DNA of 64,000 bases, taken from contig JAHDLC010000002.1 of NCBI GenBank assembly GCA_018436595.1, forward strand, positions 1 to 64,000. The letters run 5' to 3'. The notes under the pieces were generated by a model that was given only the letters and a program-made list of their open reading frames with translations, did not search any database and had not been told where the DNA came from. Source of the stretch: Synergistaceae bacterium. Its GTDB lineage: Bacteria; Synergistota; Synergistia; Synergistales; Aminobacteriaceae. This document shows positions 43,536 to 53,186 of the stretch, one piece after another; position 1 is the stretch's first letter; each line of letters opens with the position of its first letter. The position numbers and the translations under genes are program-made.

Positions 43536-46244
43536 TCAGCCTTCCCCTTCTCCTCCGCGGGACGTGAGCCTTTCCACCGCGGCAAGAAGAGCGTCCCGTG
43601 ACACAGGCTTCGTTATGCAGTCATCCATCCCTGCCGCGAGGCAAAGATCCCTGTCCTCGCCCAGGGCATAGGCGGTCAGGGCGGCCACGGGAAGGCGTTC
43701 TTCCCCTTGCTGTTCCCCTTCCCGGATGCGCTTCACCGCTTCCAGCCCGTCCATGCCCGGCATCTGGACATCCATGAGGACAAGGTCGAAAGGGCCTTTC
43801 CCGAGCAGGATGTCCAGGGCCTCCTGCCCGGAGGATGCCCGCACCACGGCGTGCCCGGCGGAGGTGAGCACTCTTTCCGCGAAGACGGCGTTCACCGGGT
43901 TGTCCTCGGCGAGCAGTATTCTCCGTGCCCGTCCCGCCGGCCGGAAAGGAGGGTCCTTTTCTCCCCCCTGCTTTTCGGCAAACTGGCCCTCGGAAAGCTC
44001 GAGAAGCACGGTGAATTTGAAGGTGCTTCCCTGCCCTTCCCGGCTTTCAACCCAGATGCGTCCGTTCATGGCTGTCACAAGCTCCCTGGAAATGGCGAGC
44101 CCGAGCCCGGTTCCCTCGAACTGCTTCGACCTGGACTGGTCAAGCTGGGAAAAATAGCCGAAAAGCTTTTCTTTCTGGTCCTCCCGGATCCCTACGCCCG
44201 TATCCGTGACTGAAAAGCGGATCAGTCCGGGACGTTTTGGGTCTTCAGAGCGCACGTCCACGGAGATGCCGCCCCGGGAAGTGAATTTCAGGGCGTTGCT
44301 GCAGAGGTTCAGAAGCACCTGGCTCAACCGGATGGCATCGCCGAGAAACCTGTCGCCCAGCTCAGGATCCACGTCCATGGTGAAAAACAAATCCTTCTGC
44401 CGGGCCGAGAGAGCCAGGGGCCTGAGAACCTGGTCCAGGGTTTTCCGGAGCGAAAAGGGCTCTCTCGCGAGGCTCAGTTTTCCCGCCTCGATCCGGGAGA
44501 GGTCCAGGATGTCGTTCAGCAGGGTCATGAGTTTCTTCCCGGAGGCATCCACCATCTCAAGAAGTTCCCTCTGCTCCTGGGAGAGGGCCGTTTCCAGCAC
44601 CAGGGAGGTCATGCCGAGAATGGCGTTCATGGGTGTCCGGATCTCGTGGCTCATGTTCGCCAGGAAGGCGCTCTTCGCCCGGTTGGCCTCCTCGGCTCCG
44701 GCCAGGGCGTCCCTGAGCCTTTCCTCCATGGCCGTCCGCTCCGACAGGTCGGTGAAGAAGGAGAAGGCTCCCATGGCCTTTCCGGAGCCGTCCCGGAGGG
44801 TCGTGGCGCTCACCTGGACCGGAAGGGGAGAGCCGTCCTTCCGCCTGAGCCGGATAGGGTAATTCCTGTGATCAGTCGTGAGGATTTTTCCCCGGGCCTC
44901 CTCCCACAGGGGAAGGTCGTCGGGATAGACAATGGTGCCGGGACTTTTCCCGAGAATGTCCTCCGGTGCAAGGCCAAGCATGGCGCAGAAAGCGTCGTTC
45001 ACCGATTCCGTCACGGAGAGGTCGTGGAGCAGAAAACCCTGGGAGGTGGTGCTGATCACCGCCCTGTACCTCGCCTCGGTCTTCGAGAGGCGGGAAGCCA
45101 GGTCCCTCACGGAGGTGATGTCATAGCTCACGCCGTTCACCCGGAGAGCCCCGCCGTCGTGACCGAGAACAAGGGAGGCCCTGGAGAAAAGCCACCGGAA
45201 CGTTCCGTCGGCCCGGCATACCCTGTATTCTCCCGATGCCCTTCCATCCTTCAGGACGGAATCGAGGAAGGCTTTCACCTCAGCCCGGTCCTCACCGCAG
45301 AGAAAATCTTCAGGCGGTATGCCGTCCCCCGGAAAACCTTCAGGTGAGAAGCCGAGGATTTCCTCGCAGGCTCCTGAAACCTGCACGAGACGGGAGGACC
45401 GGAGGTCCCAGGACCACATGATCAGGGGCAGGATGGCCAGCAGATCCTCGAGGTGCCGCCGGTTCTGTTCCCTGTCGGTCACGTTCCGGGCGCACAGCAG
45501 GCCGGCCGCATGTTTTCCCTCCCCGTCCAGGATGGGAATTGTCTCCACTTCGTAATGAAAGATGCCGCCGCTGTTGGAGGAGACCGCCAGATTCTCCCGT
45601 TTCCTTCCCTCTCCCGGAGAGAAGGAGAGCATGGAGGAGAGCATCCGGGCAACGGGAGGAGAGACAAGGTCGAGAAAGAAGGCCCCCTCCTCGGGGCGGG
45701 TTCCGAAAAGCCCCGCCAGGTCCTCTTCCGCTTCCCGGTTGAAGGCGACGACACGGAGATCCCCGTCGAGAAGGACGAAGCTCTGGAGGGAGTTGTTCAG
45801 CATGGCGAGCAGGTTGGACTGGGTCGTCCTGAGGGCTTCCTCGGTGCGGAGCAGGTCCGTGAGGGGCAGCGCCAGGGCCCGGGCGGCGACGGTTTTTCCC
45901 GAGGGAGCCCGAAGGGGGGTGTAGACGACCTGGAACCATTCGTCCGACGTCCTGGGCTTCTTCCTGGCCACGTACCGTTCGGACCGCCCCTCCGTCACTT
46001 CCCGGACGCCGCATTCAGCGCAGGGTTCCTCTTCATGGAAAAAGGCCCCGTAACAGGACATGCCCTCCATGCACCCGAAAGCCTGCCGGAAAAAGGAGTT
46101 CGACCAGATGACCTCCAGTTCGGGAGAGATGATCGCCGCACCCACGTGGGCGCCCGAGAGAAAGCCGTCAAGGCTTCCCTCGTCGAAAACAGCCATTCCT
46201 TCCCTTGTTTCGAGGCGCCGAAGCGCCTCAAGCCGCTCTTCCAT
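43536..46244 (-). CDS. Hybrid sensor histidine kinase with four PAS domains
   Basis: 902 residues without clear membrane segments. Four PAS-like domains (about 25-130, 140-260, 265-385, 390-505), HisKA with the phosphorylated His in FLANMSHEIRTPMN (about 535), HATPase (N box NLCSNALKFT, G boxes DTGVGI and GTGLGLAIS), and a C-terminal receiver with DLVLMDVQMPGMDG. The first PAS has C64-x10-C75-x2-C78 (PCAECGVRE), a possible metal or redox site. No Hpt or response regulator gene is adjacent. It precedes trkA by 118 bp in reverse order (its stop follows the trkA start), so potassium link is only positional. Confidence 0.93.
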   Translation of the reverse strand: MEERLEALRRLETREGMAVFDEGSLDGFLSGAHVGAAIISPELEVIWSNSFFRQAFGCMEGMSCYGAFFHEEEPCAECGVREVTEGRSERYVARKKPRTSDEWFQVVYTPLRAPSGKTVAARALALPLTDLLRTEEALRTTQSNLLAMLNNSLQSFVLLDGDLRVVAFNREAEEDLAGLFGTRPEEGAFFLDLVSPPVARMLSSMLSFSPGEGRKRENLAVSSNSGGIFHYEVETIPILDGEGKHAAGLLCARNVTDREQNRRHLEDLLAILPLIMWSWDLRSSRLVQVSGACEEILGFSPEGFPGDGIPPEDFLCGEDRAEVKAFLDSVLKDGRASGEYRVCRADGTFRWLFSRASLVLGHDGGALRVNGVSYDITSVRDLASRLSKTEARYRAVISTTSQGFLLHDLSVTESVNDAFCAMLGLAPEDILGKSPGTIVYPDDLPLWEEARGKILTTDHRNYPIRLRRKDGSPLPVQVSATTLRDGSGKAMGAFSFFTDLSERTAMEERLRDALAGAEEANRAKSAFLANMSHEIRTPMNAILGMTSLVLETALSQEQRELLEMVDASGKKLMTLLNDILDLSRIEAGKLSLAREPFSLRKTLDQVLRPLALSARQKDLFFTMDVDPELGDRFLGDAIRLSQVLLNLCSNALKFTSRGGISVDVRSEDPKRPGLIRFSVTDTGVGIREDQKEKLFGYFSQLDQSRSKQFEGTGLGLAISRELVTAMNGRIWVESREGQGSTFKFTVLLELSEGQFAEKQGGEKDPPFRPAGRARRILLAEDNPVNAVFAERVLTSAGHAVVRASSGQEALDILLGKGPFDLVLMDVQMPGMDGLEAVKRIREGEQQGEERLPVAALTAYALGEDRDLCLAAGMDDCITKPVSRDALLAAVERLTSRGGEGEG

Positions 46245-46326
46245 GGCCGGACCTCCCCTGGTATCCTCTTCATGTTCAGTTTATTCTACCCTACGCCTCC
46301 GGGAAGGAAAAAGATCCCGTTCCGGA

Positions 46327-46360
46327 AAAAAAGCGCCTTCCCTTAAGGGAAGGCGCTTTC
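46327..46360 (-). terminator. Terminator of the liv operon
   Basis: A perfect 30 bp palindrome at 46331-46360 (AAAGCGCCTTCCC and its inverse around TTAA), followed on the minus strand by a T tract. It lies just after livJ. Confidence 0.9.
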
Positions 46361-46394
46361 CGTCCTGTTTTGCCCGTTGATACGGATGTCAGCC

Positions 46395-47546
46395 TCAGGG
46401 CTTGATGAGTTCGGGGTCGTTCACAACGCCGAAGTGCCGGAACAGGCCATCCTTCACCACCTGCACCTGGACGGGCTTGACAACTTCGCCGATCTCGTCG
46501 AAGCCGCCGATGATGCCGGTGAGGCCGTTATAGTCCTTCACGGCGGCGATGGCGTCCCGGACCTTGCCGCCTTCGGTGCTTCCGGCGGTCTTCATGCCGT
46601 CCATGATGATCATGAAGGCATCGTAGGCGGAGGCGCCCACCATGTCGGGCTCGAACTTGTGCCGGCCCCGGAACTCCTTCAGGAAGCCCTGCACCACGGG
46701 GCGGGGATCGTCCCGGTCGAAGTTGGTGACGATGTGGAACCCTTCAGCTGCGTCGCCGGCGATCTCCATGAGCTTCGGGGAGTCGGCGCCCTCCTCGCCG
46801 AGGATCTTGGACTGGATGCCCAGTTCTCTGGCCTGGCGAAGGAGCGGCCCGGTCTGGAAGTAATAGCCGCTGGCGAAGATCACGTCGGGGTTGAGTTCCT
46901 TGATCTTCGAGAGATAGGGCTTGTAATCCTTCTCGGAGAAGGGGTAGGCCTGTTCGCTGACGATCTTGAGGTCGGGGGCGTACTTGGAGGCGTACTCCTT
47001 GAACCCGATCACGAGGGTCCGGCCGAAGTCATTGTCGCTGGTCAGGAGGGCCACCGTCTTGCCGCCCAGGAGCTTGTGGGCTGTGTATCCCGCCGCCTTG
47101 CCCTCAACCATGCCCAGGAAGCCGTTCCGGAAGCAGAAGTCTCCCGCCCTGGTCACGTCGGGGTGAATGGCGTAGGCCGCCACGAGGGGAATGCTCTCCT
47201 CCTGGAAGATGGGAGCCACGGCCCGGGTGGGAAGGCTGTAGGAGCCCGCCACGAAGGCCGCTATTTTATCCTGTTCGATGAGCTTGTGGGCGAGGGCCAC
47301 CGCTTCCTTGGCATCTGCCCTGTCGTCGTAGTAGACCAGCTCCACTTTCTTGCCCAGGACGCCTCCGGCGGCGTTCACCTGGTCGAGGGCGATCTGGACC
47401 GAGTAGAGGGCGCTCGTGCCGTCGGCCGCAGCCGGTCCCGTCAGGGGAACGAGAAGGCCGATCTTCACCGTGTCCGCGGCCAGGCCGGCGGACGAGACGA
47501 GAAGCACCGCGCACAGAGCCAGTACTGCCGTTTTCAGAATACGCAT
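46395..47546 (-). CDS. livJ: Branched-chain amino-acid ABC transporter binding protein
   Basis: 383-residue exported binding protein of the Leu/Ile/Val type. Signal peptide, then VKIGLLVPLTGPAAADG, DDRADAKEAVALAHKLIEQD, and later DVIFASGYYFQTGPLLRQARELG. The start at 47546 follows GGAGGTGGG. It is last in the operon, 80 bp after livF. Actual ligand may be branched-chain or other amino acids, or short amides, as this family varies. Confidence 0.93.
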   Translation of the reverse strand: MRILKTAVLALCAVLLVSSAGLAADTVKIGLLVPLTGPAAADGTSALYSVQIALDQVNAAGGVLGKKVELVYYDDRADAKEAVALAHKLIEQDKIAAFVAGSYSLPTRAVAPIFQEESIPLVAAYAIHPDVTRAGDFCFRNGFLGMVEGKAAGYTAHKLLGGKTVALLTSDNDFGRTLVIGFKEYASKYAPDLKIVSEQAYPFSEKDYKPYLSKIKELNPDVIFASGYYFQTGPLLRQARELGIQSKILGEEGADSPKLMEIAGDAAEGFHIVTNFDRDDPRPVVQGFLKEFRGRHKFEPDMVGASAYDAFMIIMDGMKTAGSTEGGKVRDAIAAVKDYNGLTGIIGGFDEIGEVVKPVQVQVVKDGLFRHFGVVNDPELIKP

Positions 47547-47625
47547 TATCCCACCTCCAGAAATTTGAGTGTGCCGTTCTATTCTCCCAGGAACAGGCGA
47601 TCCTGTCCCGTACAGCCGTTTTTTC

Positions 47626-48336
47626 CTACAGCCCCAGGTAGGCCTCACGAACCCTGGGATTCTCAAGCAGCTCTCCCGAGGGACCCTCGAGAACGATCCT
47701 GCCCGTCTCCAGCACGTAGGACCTGGAGGAAATGCCCAGGGAAGCCAGGGCGTTCTGCTCCACCAGCAGGATGGTCAGGCCGTGGTCCCGGTTGAGCATG
47801 GAGAGCACTTCGAAGACCTTGTCCACCAGCATGGGCATGAGCCCCATGGAGACCTCGTCCACCAGCAGCAGCTTCGGGTCGGCGATGAGCGCCCTCGAGA
47901 TGGCCAGCATCTGCTGCTCCCCTCCGGAAAGGGTGGAGGCGAGCTGGGATTTCCGCTCCTCCAGCACCGGGAAGAGGGAGTAGAGCCATTCGAGCTTGCC
48001 GGCGAGGCCGACGGAATTCCGTATGCCGTAGCAGCCGGTGAGCAGGTTCTCGTACACCGAAAGCCTCGGGAAGACCCTGGCCCGTTCGGGCACAATCCGG
48101 ATGCCGCACCTGGCCCGCTCGTGGACCGGCAGAGAGGTGACGTCCTTCCCCTGGAAGGTCACCGAGCCGCCCCTGGCGGGAACGATCCCCATGAGGCAGT
48201 TCAGAAGGGAGCTTTTCCCCGCGCCGTTGGCGCCGATGACGGAGACGAGCTCCCCCTCCGCCACGGACAGGGAGACCCCCTCGAGGGCGTGGATGTCCCC
48301 GTAGGAGACCTGGAGATCCCGCAGTTCAAGAAGCAT
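47626..48336 (-). CDS. livF: Branched-chain amino-acid ABC transporter ATPase LivF
   Basis: 236 residues. Walker A GANGAGKSS, signature LSGGEQQMLAI, Walker B KLLLVDEVSMGL, with the LivF-specific GIRIVPERARVFPRLSVYENL stretch. It overlaps livG by 11 bp. Pairs with LivG as the ATPase heterodimer. Confidence 0.95.
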   Translation of the reverse strand: MLLELRDLQVSYGDIHALEGVSLSVAEGELVSVIGANGAGKSSLLNCLMGIVPARGGSVTFQGKDVTSLPVHERARCGIRIVPERARVFPRLSVYENLLTGCYGIRNSVGLAGKLEWLYSLFPVLEERKSQLASTLSGGEQQMLAISRALIADPKLLLVDEVSMGLMPMLVDKVFEVLSMLNRDHGLTILLVEQNALASLGISSRSYVLETGRIVLEGPSGELLENPRVREAYLGL

Positions 48337-49093
48337 GGGCGGACGCCCCCTTCCCGAGGTAGGCTTCCACGACCCGGGGGTCCGACCGGATCTCCTCCGG
48401 CTTTCCCTCGGCGAGCAGCCTGCCGTGGTCGAGGACCACAAGGCGGTCTGAGAGCCCCATGGCCACTTTCATGTTGTGTTCGATGAGGAGGACCGATATC
48501 CCCCTGGCCCGAACCCCCAGCACCAGCTTCGACAGCAGGGCCGCCTCTTCGTGGCGGAGGCCGGAGAAGGTTTCGTCCAGCAGCAGGAGTTTCGGCTTCA
48601 GGGCCAGGGCCCGGGCAAGCTCGAGACGCCTCTGGTTCCCCAGGGGAAGCTGTCCGGAGGGCGACGCGGCCAGGTGGCCGATGCCCACTTCCTCCAGGAT
48701 CTCCAGGGCCTCTTTTCTTGAGGCCTTCGTGTCCCACGGACCAAGGGAGGAGAGGACACCCCCGTACCGCTTCAGCCCCAGGGCCACCTGGACGTTGTTC
48801 AGCACGGACAGGGTGGAGAAGGGCTTCACCACCTGGAAGGTCCGCCCCACCCCCAGGGCCGCCATGCGGTAGGGAGGGAACCCCGCCGTGGAGACCCCCT
48901 CGAGCACGATGTCACCCTTCGTGGGGGCATAGACGCCGGAGATGAGGTTGAAGCAGGTGGTCTTTCCCGCGCCGTTGGGGCCGATGAGCCCGAGAATCTC
49001 CCCCCTGGTGAGGGAGAAGGAGACGTCGTCCACGGCCTTCAGGCCGCCGAAATGGCGCGAAACCCCTTCGAGGCGGAGCAGAAGATCATTCAT
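48326..49093 (-). CDS. livG: Branched-chain amino-acid ABC transporter ATPase LivG
   Basis: 255 residues. Walker [10 protein letters not shown], the LivG-type [18 protein letters not shown] stretch, Walker [13 protein letters not shown], His switch IEHNM. The signature region is [15 protein letters not shown], with LGN in place of SGG, slightly degenerate. It overlaps livM by 8 bp. Confidence 0.94.
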   Translation of the reverse strand: MNDLLLRLEGVSRHFGGLKAVDDVSFSLTRGEILGLIGPNGAGKTTCFNLISGVYAPTKGDIVLEGVSTAGFPPYRMAALGVGRTFQVVKPFSTLSVLNNVQVALGLKRYGGVLSSLGPWDTKASRKEALEILEEVGIGHLAASPSGQLPLGNQRRLELARALALKPKLLLLDETFSGLRHEEAALLSKLVLGVRARGISVLLIEHNMKVAMGLSDRLVVLDHGRLLAEGKPEEIRSDPRVVEAYLGKGASAHAS

Positions 49094-49973
49094 GGGCCGA
49101 ATCCCTCCCCGGTCGTCGGAACAGCCGCCGCAGAAGGCTCCCCTCGCCGAGAAGCCCCGCGGGCTGGAACCGTATCATGAGCAGCAGGATGGCGGCGTTG
49201 AGCAGCATGCGGTAGTCGATCAGGGGGCGAAAGACCTCTGGCAGGACGCCGAGGATCAGGGCGCCGAGGACGGGTCCCCAGAGGGTGCCTATCCCCCCAA
49301 GGACCACCATGGACATCATGGAGACCGAGAGGGTGAAGCCGAAGTCGGTGGCGCTGATGAACCGCATGAGGTGGGCGTAGAGGGCTCCGCCGAGTCCCGC
49401 CATGGCCGTCCCGAGAACGAAGGCCAGCAGTTTGAAGCGGATGGGGGAGACCCCCATGCTGGAGGCCGCCGTCTCCTCCTCCCGGAGGGCGAAGCAGGCA
49501 AGCCCCCCCCAGCTCCTGGTGAACCGCCGGGAGATGAACAGCACTGCGGCCAGGAAGACAAGGCACAGGTACAGGAAATTCGGCCCCCGGAGCCTCGTGC
49601 CGAGGAGGGTGATGCTCGGTATTCCCCCCAGCCCCAGGGCCCCCCCGAAGAAGGGGACGTACAGGAAGACCGATTCCACGATGAAGTTGATGCCGATGGT
49701 GGTCACCGCCAGGAAGTCCTCCCGGAGCCGGAGGCTCGGCATGCCGAGCACCAGCCCGATGGCACCCGTGAGAAGGATCACCAGCGGGAGGGCCGTCCAG
49801 AAGGTGAGCCCGCCCTTCGTGGTGAGGAGGGCGGAGGCGTAGGCCCCTATGCCGAAGAAGGCGGCATGGCCGAGGGATATCTGCCCGGCGTACCCCACGA
49901 TGACGTTGAGGCCGCAGGCCACGATGGCCTGGATGGCGATGAAGGTCAGGATGGTGATGGAATAGTCGTTCAT
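49086..49973 (-). CDS. livM: Branched-chain amino-acid ABC transporter permease LivM
   Basis: 295-residue membrane protein with 8-9 hydrophobic segments. Family motifs [24 protein letters not shown] and the [23 protein letters not shown] stretch are present. It pairs with LivH to form the pore. Follows livH after 13 bp. Confidence 0.94.
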   Translation of the reverse strand: MNDYSITILTFIAIQAIVACGLNVIVGYAGQISLGHAAFFGIGAYASALLTTKGGLTFWTALPLVILLTGAIGLVLGMPSLRLREDFLAVTTIGINFIVESVFLYVPFFGGALGLGGIPSITLLGTRLRGPNFLYLCLVFLAAVLFISRRFTRSWGGLACFALREEETAASSMGVSPIRFKLLAFVLGTAMAGLGGALYAHLMRFISATDFGFTLSVSMMSMVVLGGIGTLWGPVLGALILGVLPEVFRPLIDYRMLLNAAILLLMIRFQPAGLLGEGSLLRRLFRRPGRDSAHE

Positions 49974-49986
49974 GGTCCTTCCCTCC

Positions 49987-50850
49987 CTACCTGTTGCCCA
50001 GGAGTCCCTGGGGCCGCCAGAGGAGCACGGCGATCATGGCGATGAAGGCCAGGGAATCCCTCGGAAGGGGGATGTTGGCGTACCCGATGAGCAGCGTCTC
50101 TCCCACCCCGAGAAGCAGCGAGGCAAGCACTGCGCCGGGCAGGGACCCGAGGCCCCCCACCACGATGAGGGCGAGGCACTTGTAAGCGGGCACGGCCCCC
50201 ATGGTGGGATAGACCTGGTTGAAGTAGATCCCCACGAGGATTCCGGCCACAGCCGCCACCGCCGAGCCGAGGACGAAGGTCATGCTGATGGTGAAGGAGC
50301 TGTTGATGCCCATTGCTCCCGCTATTTCCCGGTCCTGGGACGTGGCCCGCATGGCGAGGCCGAGCTCCGTCTTCGTCACGACGAACCAGAGCAGCAGCAG
50401 CACCGCCGCGCTGACGGCATAGATGGAGATGATGGCCGGGGAGATGACCACTCCCCGGACGGTGATTCCGGGAAAGGGAAACTCGGCGGGAAAGGAGAGG
50501 ATGTAGGGGCCGCCGACCAGACGGAAGATCTCCTCCAGGGCCAGGAAGACGGCGATGCTCCCGATGAGGGGCACGAAGGGCGGGTACTTCAGCAGGGGAG
50601 TGTAGATCAGCCGTTCGATGGCGGTCCCCAGAAGAGCGCAGGCCGCCATTGCGGCAGGTACGGCAAGGAGAAGGCTGCCCGTCATCGTGAAGACATACAG
50701 TCCCACGTAGGCGCCCGCAGTGTACACGGCCGCATGGGCCACGTGGAGGATGCGCATGACGCCGTAGACCAGGGCGAGACCGAGGGTGATGAGGGAATAA
50801 ATTGCCCCCATGGCGACACCGTTGAGCAACTGCTCAAAGAAAAGCTGCAT
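49987..50850 (-). CDS. livH: Branched-chain amino-acid ABC transporter permease LivH
   Basis: 287-residue permease with 8 hydrophobic segments. It begins [32 protein letters not shown], typical of LivH, and later has [22 protein letters not shown]. Start 50850 follows GGGGAGG; a frame to 50979 is not credible protein. First gene of livHMGF-J. Confidence 0.94.
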   Translation of the reverse strand: MQLFFEQLLNGVAMGAIYSLITLGLALVYGVMRILHVAHAAVYTAGAYVGLYVFTMTGSLLLAVPAAMAACALLGTAIERLIYTPLLKYPPFVPLIGSIAVFLALEEIFRLVGGPYILSFPAEFPFPGITVRGVVISPAIISIYAVSAAVLLLLWFVVTKTELGLAMRATSQDREIAGAMGINSSFTISMTFVLGSAVAAVAGILVGIYFNQVYPTMGAVPAYKCLALIVVGGLGSLPGAVLASLLLGVGETLLIGYANIPLPRDSLAFIAMIAVLLWRPQGLLGNR

Positions 50851-50938
50851 GGCCGGTAAAACCTCCCCGCATTTCAGGAATGGCGGCAAAAAAATAAAAC
50901 CGGTATTGGTCTGTTTCGGCTTCTGATCCGGCGCCGTT

Positions 50939-50968
50939 ATTCTAACACGTTCCCGGCCCGGAGGAAAA
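50939..50968 (-). promoter_or_regulatory. Candidate liv operon promoter
   Basis: On the minus strand, TTTTCC (50968-50963), 18 bp spacer, TAGAAT (50944-50939), about 90 bp upstream of livH. The -35 is weak. Confidence 0.4.
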
Positions 50969-51056
50969 CGGTGGAACACGACCTGAATCCGCAGGCAACG
51001 TGAACACTTCCTCTCCCGGAAACAGCCGACAATTCAGGCTGTGCATTTTTCCATGC

Positions 51057-51698
51057 TCAGTACTCCCTTCCGCCGGAGATCTTTACGTCCTCTCCGGTGG
51101 TCACCATGGCTTCCACGGCGGCCTCGAGGGCAGCGGCAATGGCGGCGGCGGACATGGACGGGACGCTGTCCTTTCCCGCCGCCTGCTCCGGGAGGTAGGG
51201 AACGTGGATAAAGCCGGCCTTCACGGGAAGTCCTTTCTTCGCGACGGCGTTCAGCACGCCGTAGAGGACATGGTTGCACACGAAGGTCCCCGCCGTGTTT
51301 GACACTTTCGCGGGAATGCCCCGGGAGCGGATCCGCTCCGTCATGGCCTTCACCGGAAGGGTGGCGAAATGGGCCGCAGGCCCGTCGGGGTCTATGGGTA
51401 CGTCGATGGGCCGGTTGCCCTCGTTGTCCGGTATCCTGGCGTCGTCCACGTTGATGCCTACACGCTCCACGGTGATCTCGAAGCGCCCCCCGGCCTGGCC
51501 GACCATGAGGATCCGGTCGGCGCACATTTCCTCTGCCCTCTTCACGATCGCCTCAATGGACTTGTGGAACACCGTGGGAATCTCCAGGATGTCTACATGA
51601 GCACCGGCGATTGTCCGGGGCAGACGCTTCACCGCCTCGAAGGCGGGATTGACCGGCTCGCCCCCGAAGGGGTCGAAGCCCGTGACAAGCACTTTCAT
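51057..51698 (-). CDS. pcp: Pyroglutamyl-peptidase I
   Basis: 213-residue cytosolic cysteine peptidase (family C15) that removes N-terminal pyroglutamate. It begins VLVTGFDPFGGEPVNPA; catalytic Glu in the GRFEITVERVGIN region, Cys in SNTAGTFVCNHVLYG and His in GFIHVPYLPEQ. Follows the DHH gene after 56 bp. Fits a peptide- and amino-acid-using lifestyle together with the liv operon downstream. Confidence 0.95.
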   Translation of the reverse strand: MKVLVTGFDPFGGEPVNPAFEAVKRLPRTIAGAHVDILEIPTVFHKSIEAIVKRAEEMCADRILMVGQAGGRFEITVERVGINVDDARIPDNEGNRPIDVPIDPDGPAAHFATLPVKAMTERIRSRGIPAKVSNTAGTFVCNHVLYGVLNAVAKKGLPVKAGFIHVPYLPEQAAGKDSVPSMSAAAIAAALEAAVEAMVTTGEDVKISGGREY

Positions 51699-51754
51699 GA
51701 TGGAATCCTCCTTCCAGGGGGGCGGGCCGTTTCCCGGCCGCCGCTTTTTTCGTT

Positions 51755-52738
51755 CTACCCGCCGGTCTTGAAGAGGTCTCCGAGGGTGACTCCCGTGGGG
51801 CGCTCCTGGTCCCGGATGGTCCGCATGGCCGCCTGGAGGGTGGTCCGGATCTGGTCCGGGCTGTAGGAGGGCGGAAAGTAGAGGGCCGCCGAATCGTCGT
51901 GTCCGCCGCCCCGCACTTTTTTCCCGTCCCGGAGCATGCCGACGACCTTGCCCGCCATCTCGCTACGGCTGCGGAGGGAGACCGCCCATTCGCCGGAGAA
52001 CCGCTTCGCCGCCACGGCCACAAGGAGGGGAGGCTCCGCCATCCGGTCCAGCACGAGGCCGCCGAAATCGGACACGTCGCCGAACTCAAGGACCCCCGGC
52101 TCGACAAAGGCCAGGTCTCCCGAACCCTTCCCCATTTTCTCCACCGCGAGGGCGAACCGTTTTTCCTGCTTCTCCACGAATTCTTCCCCGGCGGCCCGTT
52201 CGGAGGGAGCGAGGGACGGATCAGGATTTTCCGCCAGCCTGGCCAGGAGGCTGTAGGGGCCGCAGAGGGTAATGAGGGCCTGCCAGAGGCGGCTGTCGGG
52301 GTTTTCGTTGATCCAGAGATCCCGGTCGTTGGCAAGCTCCACCAGGGGAGCGAGCCGCTCCATTCCGGGGGCACCCCTGCCGAGGAGCCAGCGGAAATAG
52401 ACCTTCGCCGCGCAGAATGCCGTGTCCACCACCGCCCAGGGCCGGCCTCCGTACCGGGCCGCCGTGGTTTCATGATGGTCGAAGACGAAGGGGTCTCCCC
52501 CCTCGGAATAATGACGGTCGAGAGCATCCACGGTCCGGCTGTCCTGGCAGAAGAGGTCCACCACGAGGAAATCCTGTCCTGCGGCGATGCTTTCAAGGAT
52601 CAGCCCGTCCACCGCCCCGTACCCGGCCAGGGAAACCTTCAGGGGACGCTCTCCCCGCCACCGGTGCCAGGCAACCGCCGCGGCGGCGATGCCGTCGAGG
52701 TCCGTGTGGCTTATAACATGAAGAAGGGAAGAACTCAT
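51755..52738 (-). CDS. DHH-family phosphoesterase
   Basis: 327 residues with the DHH/DHHA1 layout: SHTDLDGIAAAA (metal Asp residues), a VVDLFCQD motif, FDHHE (the DHH motif), ND in the LVELANDRDLW stretch, and C-terminal RGGGHDDSAA (DHHA1). Relatives include NrnA-type oligoribonucleases, c-di-AMP phosphodiesterases without sensor domains, and phosphoesterases of unknown substrate; the divergence here does not allow a choice. GGAGAAAG precedes the ATG. It is divergent from dnaA across the origin. Confidence 0.85.
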   Translation of the reverse strand: MSSSLLHVISHTDLDGIAAAAVAWHRWRGERPLKVSLAGYGAVDGLILESIAAGQDFLVVDLFCQDSRTVDALDRHYSEGGDPFVFDHHETTAARYGGRPWAVVDTAFCAAKVYFRWLLGRGAPGMERLAPLVELANDRDLWINENPDSRLWQALITLCGPYSLLARLAENPDPSLAPSERAAGEEFVEKQEKRFALAVEKMGKGSGDLAFVEPGVLEFGDVSDFGGLVLDRMAEPPLLVAVAAKRFSGEWAVSLRSRSEMAGKVVGMLRDGKKVRGGGHDDSAALYFPPSYSPDQIRTTLQAAMRTIRDQERPTGVTLGDLFKTGG

Positions 52739-52879
52739 GTCTCTTTCTCCTCCGAAATAAACAAAATGAGTTTCTCATCCGAAGACGGAGTTCATTTTCC
52801 ATCATCGGGCCGGAGTTGTCCACATGCCGTTTTTTCCTCCGGAGAGGGGAAATGAAAAATGAACTTGTGCACAACTGTG

Positions 52880-53186
52880 GGCAAGTTGTGGATAACCCGC
52901 AAGACCCGTTCCCGTAAGCGGATCAAAATTTGTGTGACCGACGGAGAATTTTGTAACAACTTTGTTCCGGCCGACGGTATCCGTATTTTTACCTATCCAC
53001 AAAAATAAACCCCCTTTGTGGATATGTGGACAAGTATTGTGGACAACATATTTTCCATTCTTTGCTCATACACAAAGCCTGCAATGGAAAATACGCCTCT
53101 TTTCCGTCGGCTGCCTTCTTTTCGAGTTATCCACATTCCGCCCGTTGTGATAATATGGTGCCATTCTCAGCATGAGGTGAAGCATT
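52880..53186. other. Replication origin region with DnaA boxes (upstream of dnaA)
   Basis: DnaA boxes seen: perfect TGTGGATAA at 52887-52895 and TTATCCACA at 53127-53135; near matches at 52993-53001 (CTATCCACA), 53017-53025 (TGTGGATAT) and 53038-53046 (TGTGGACAA). An AT-rich stretch (about 52920-53060) could be the unwinding element. Half-boxes (GTTGTCCACA, 52816-52825) lie a little further left. A TAATAT -10-like element at 53150-53155 probably belongs to the dnaA promoter, which would place dnaA under its own box-mediated control. Confidence 0.85.

Noticed and set aside
52739-53186. Short repeated TGTGGA/TCCACA motifs considered as a CRISPR-like or iteron plasmid array
   Set aside because: They are irregularly spaced, occur in both orientations and match DnaA boxes next to dnaA; no spacer-repeat periodicity.
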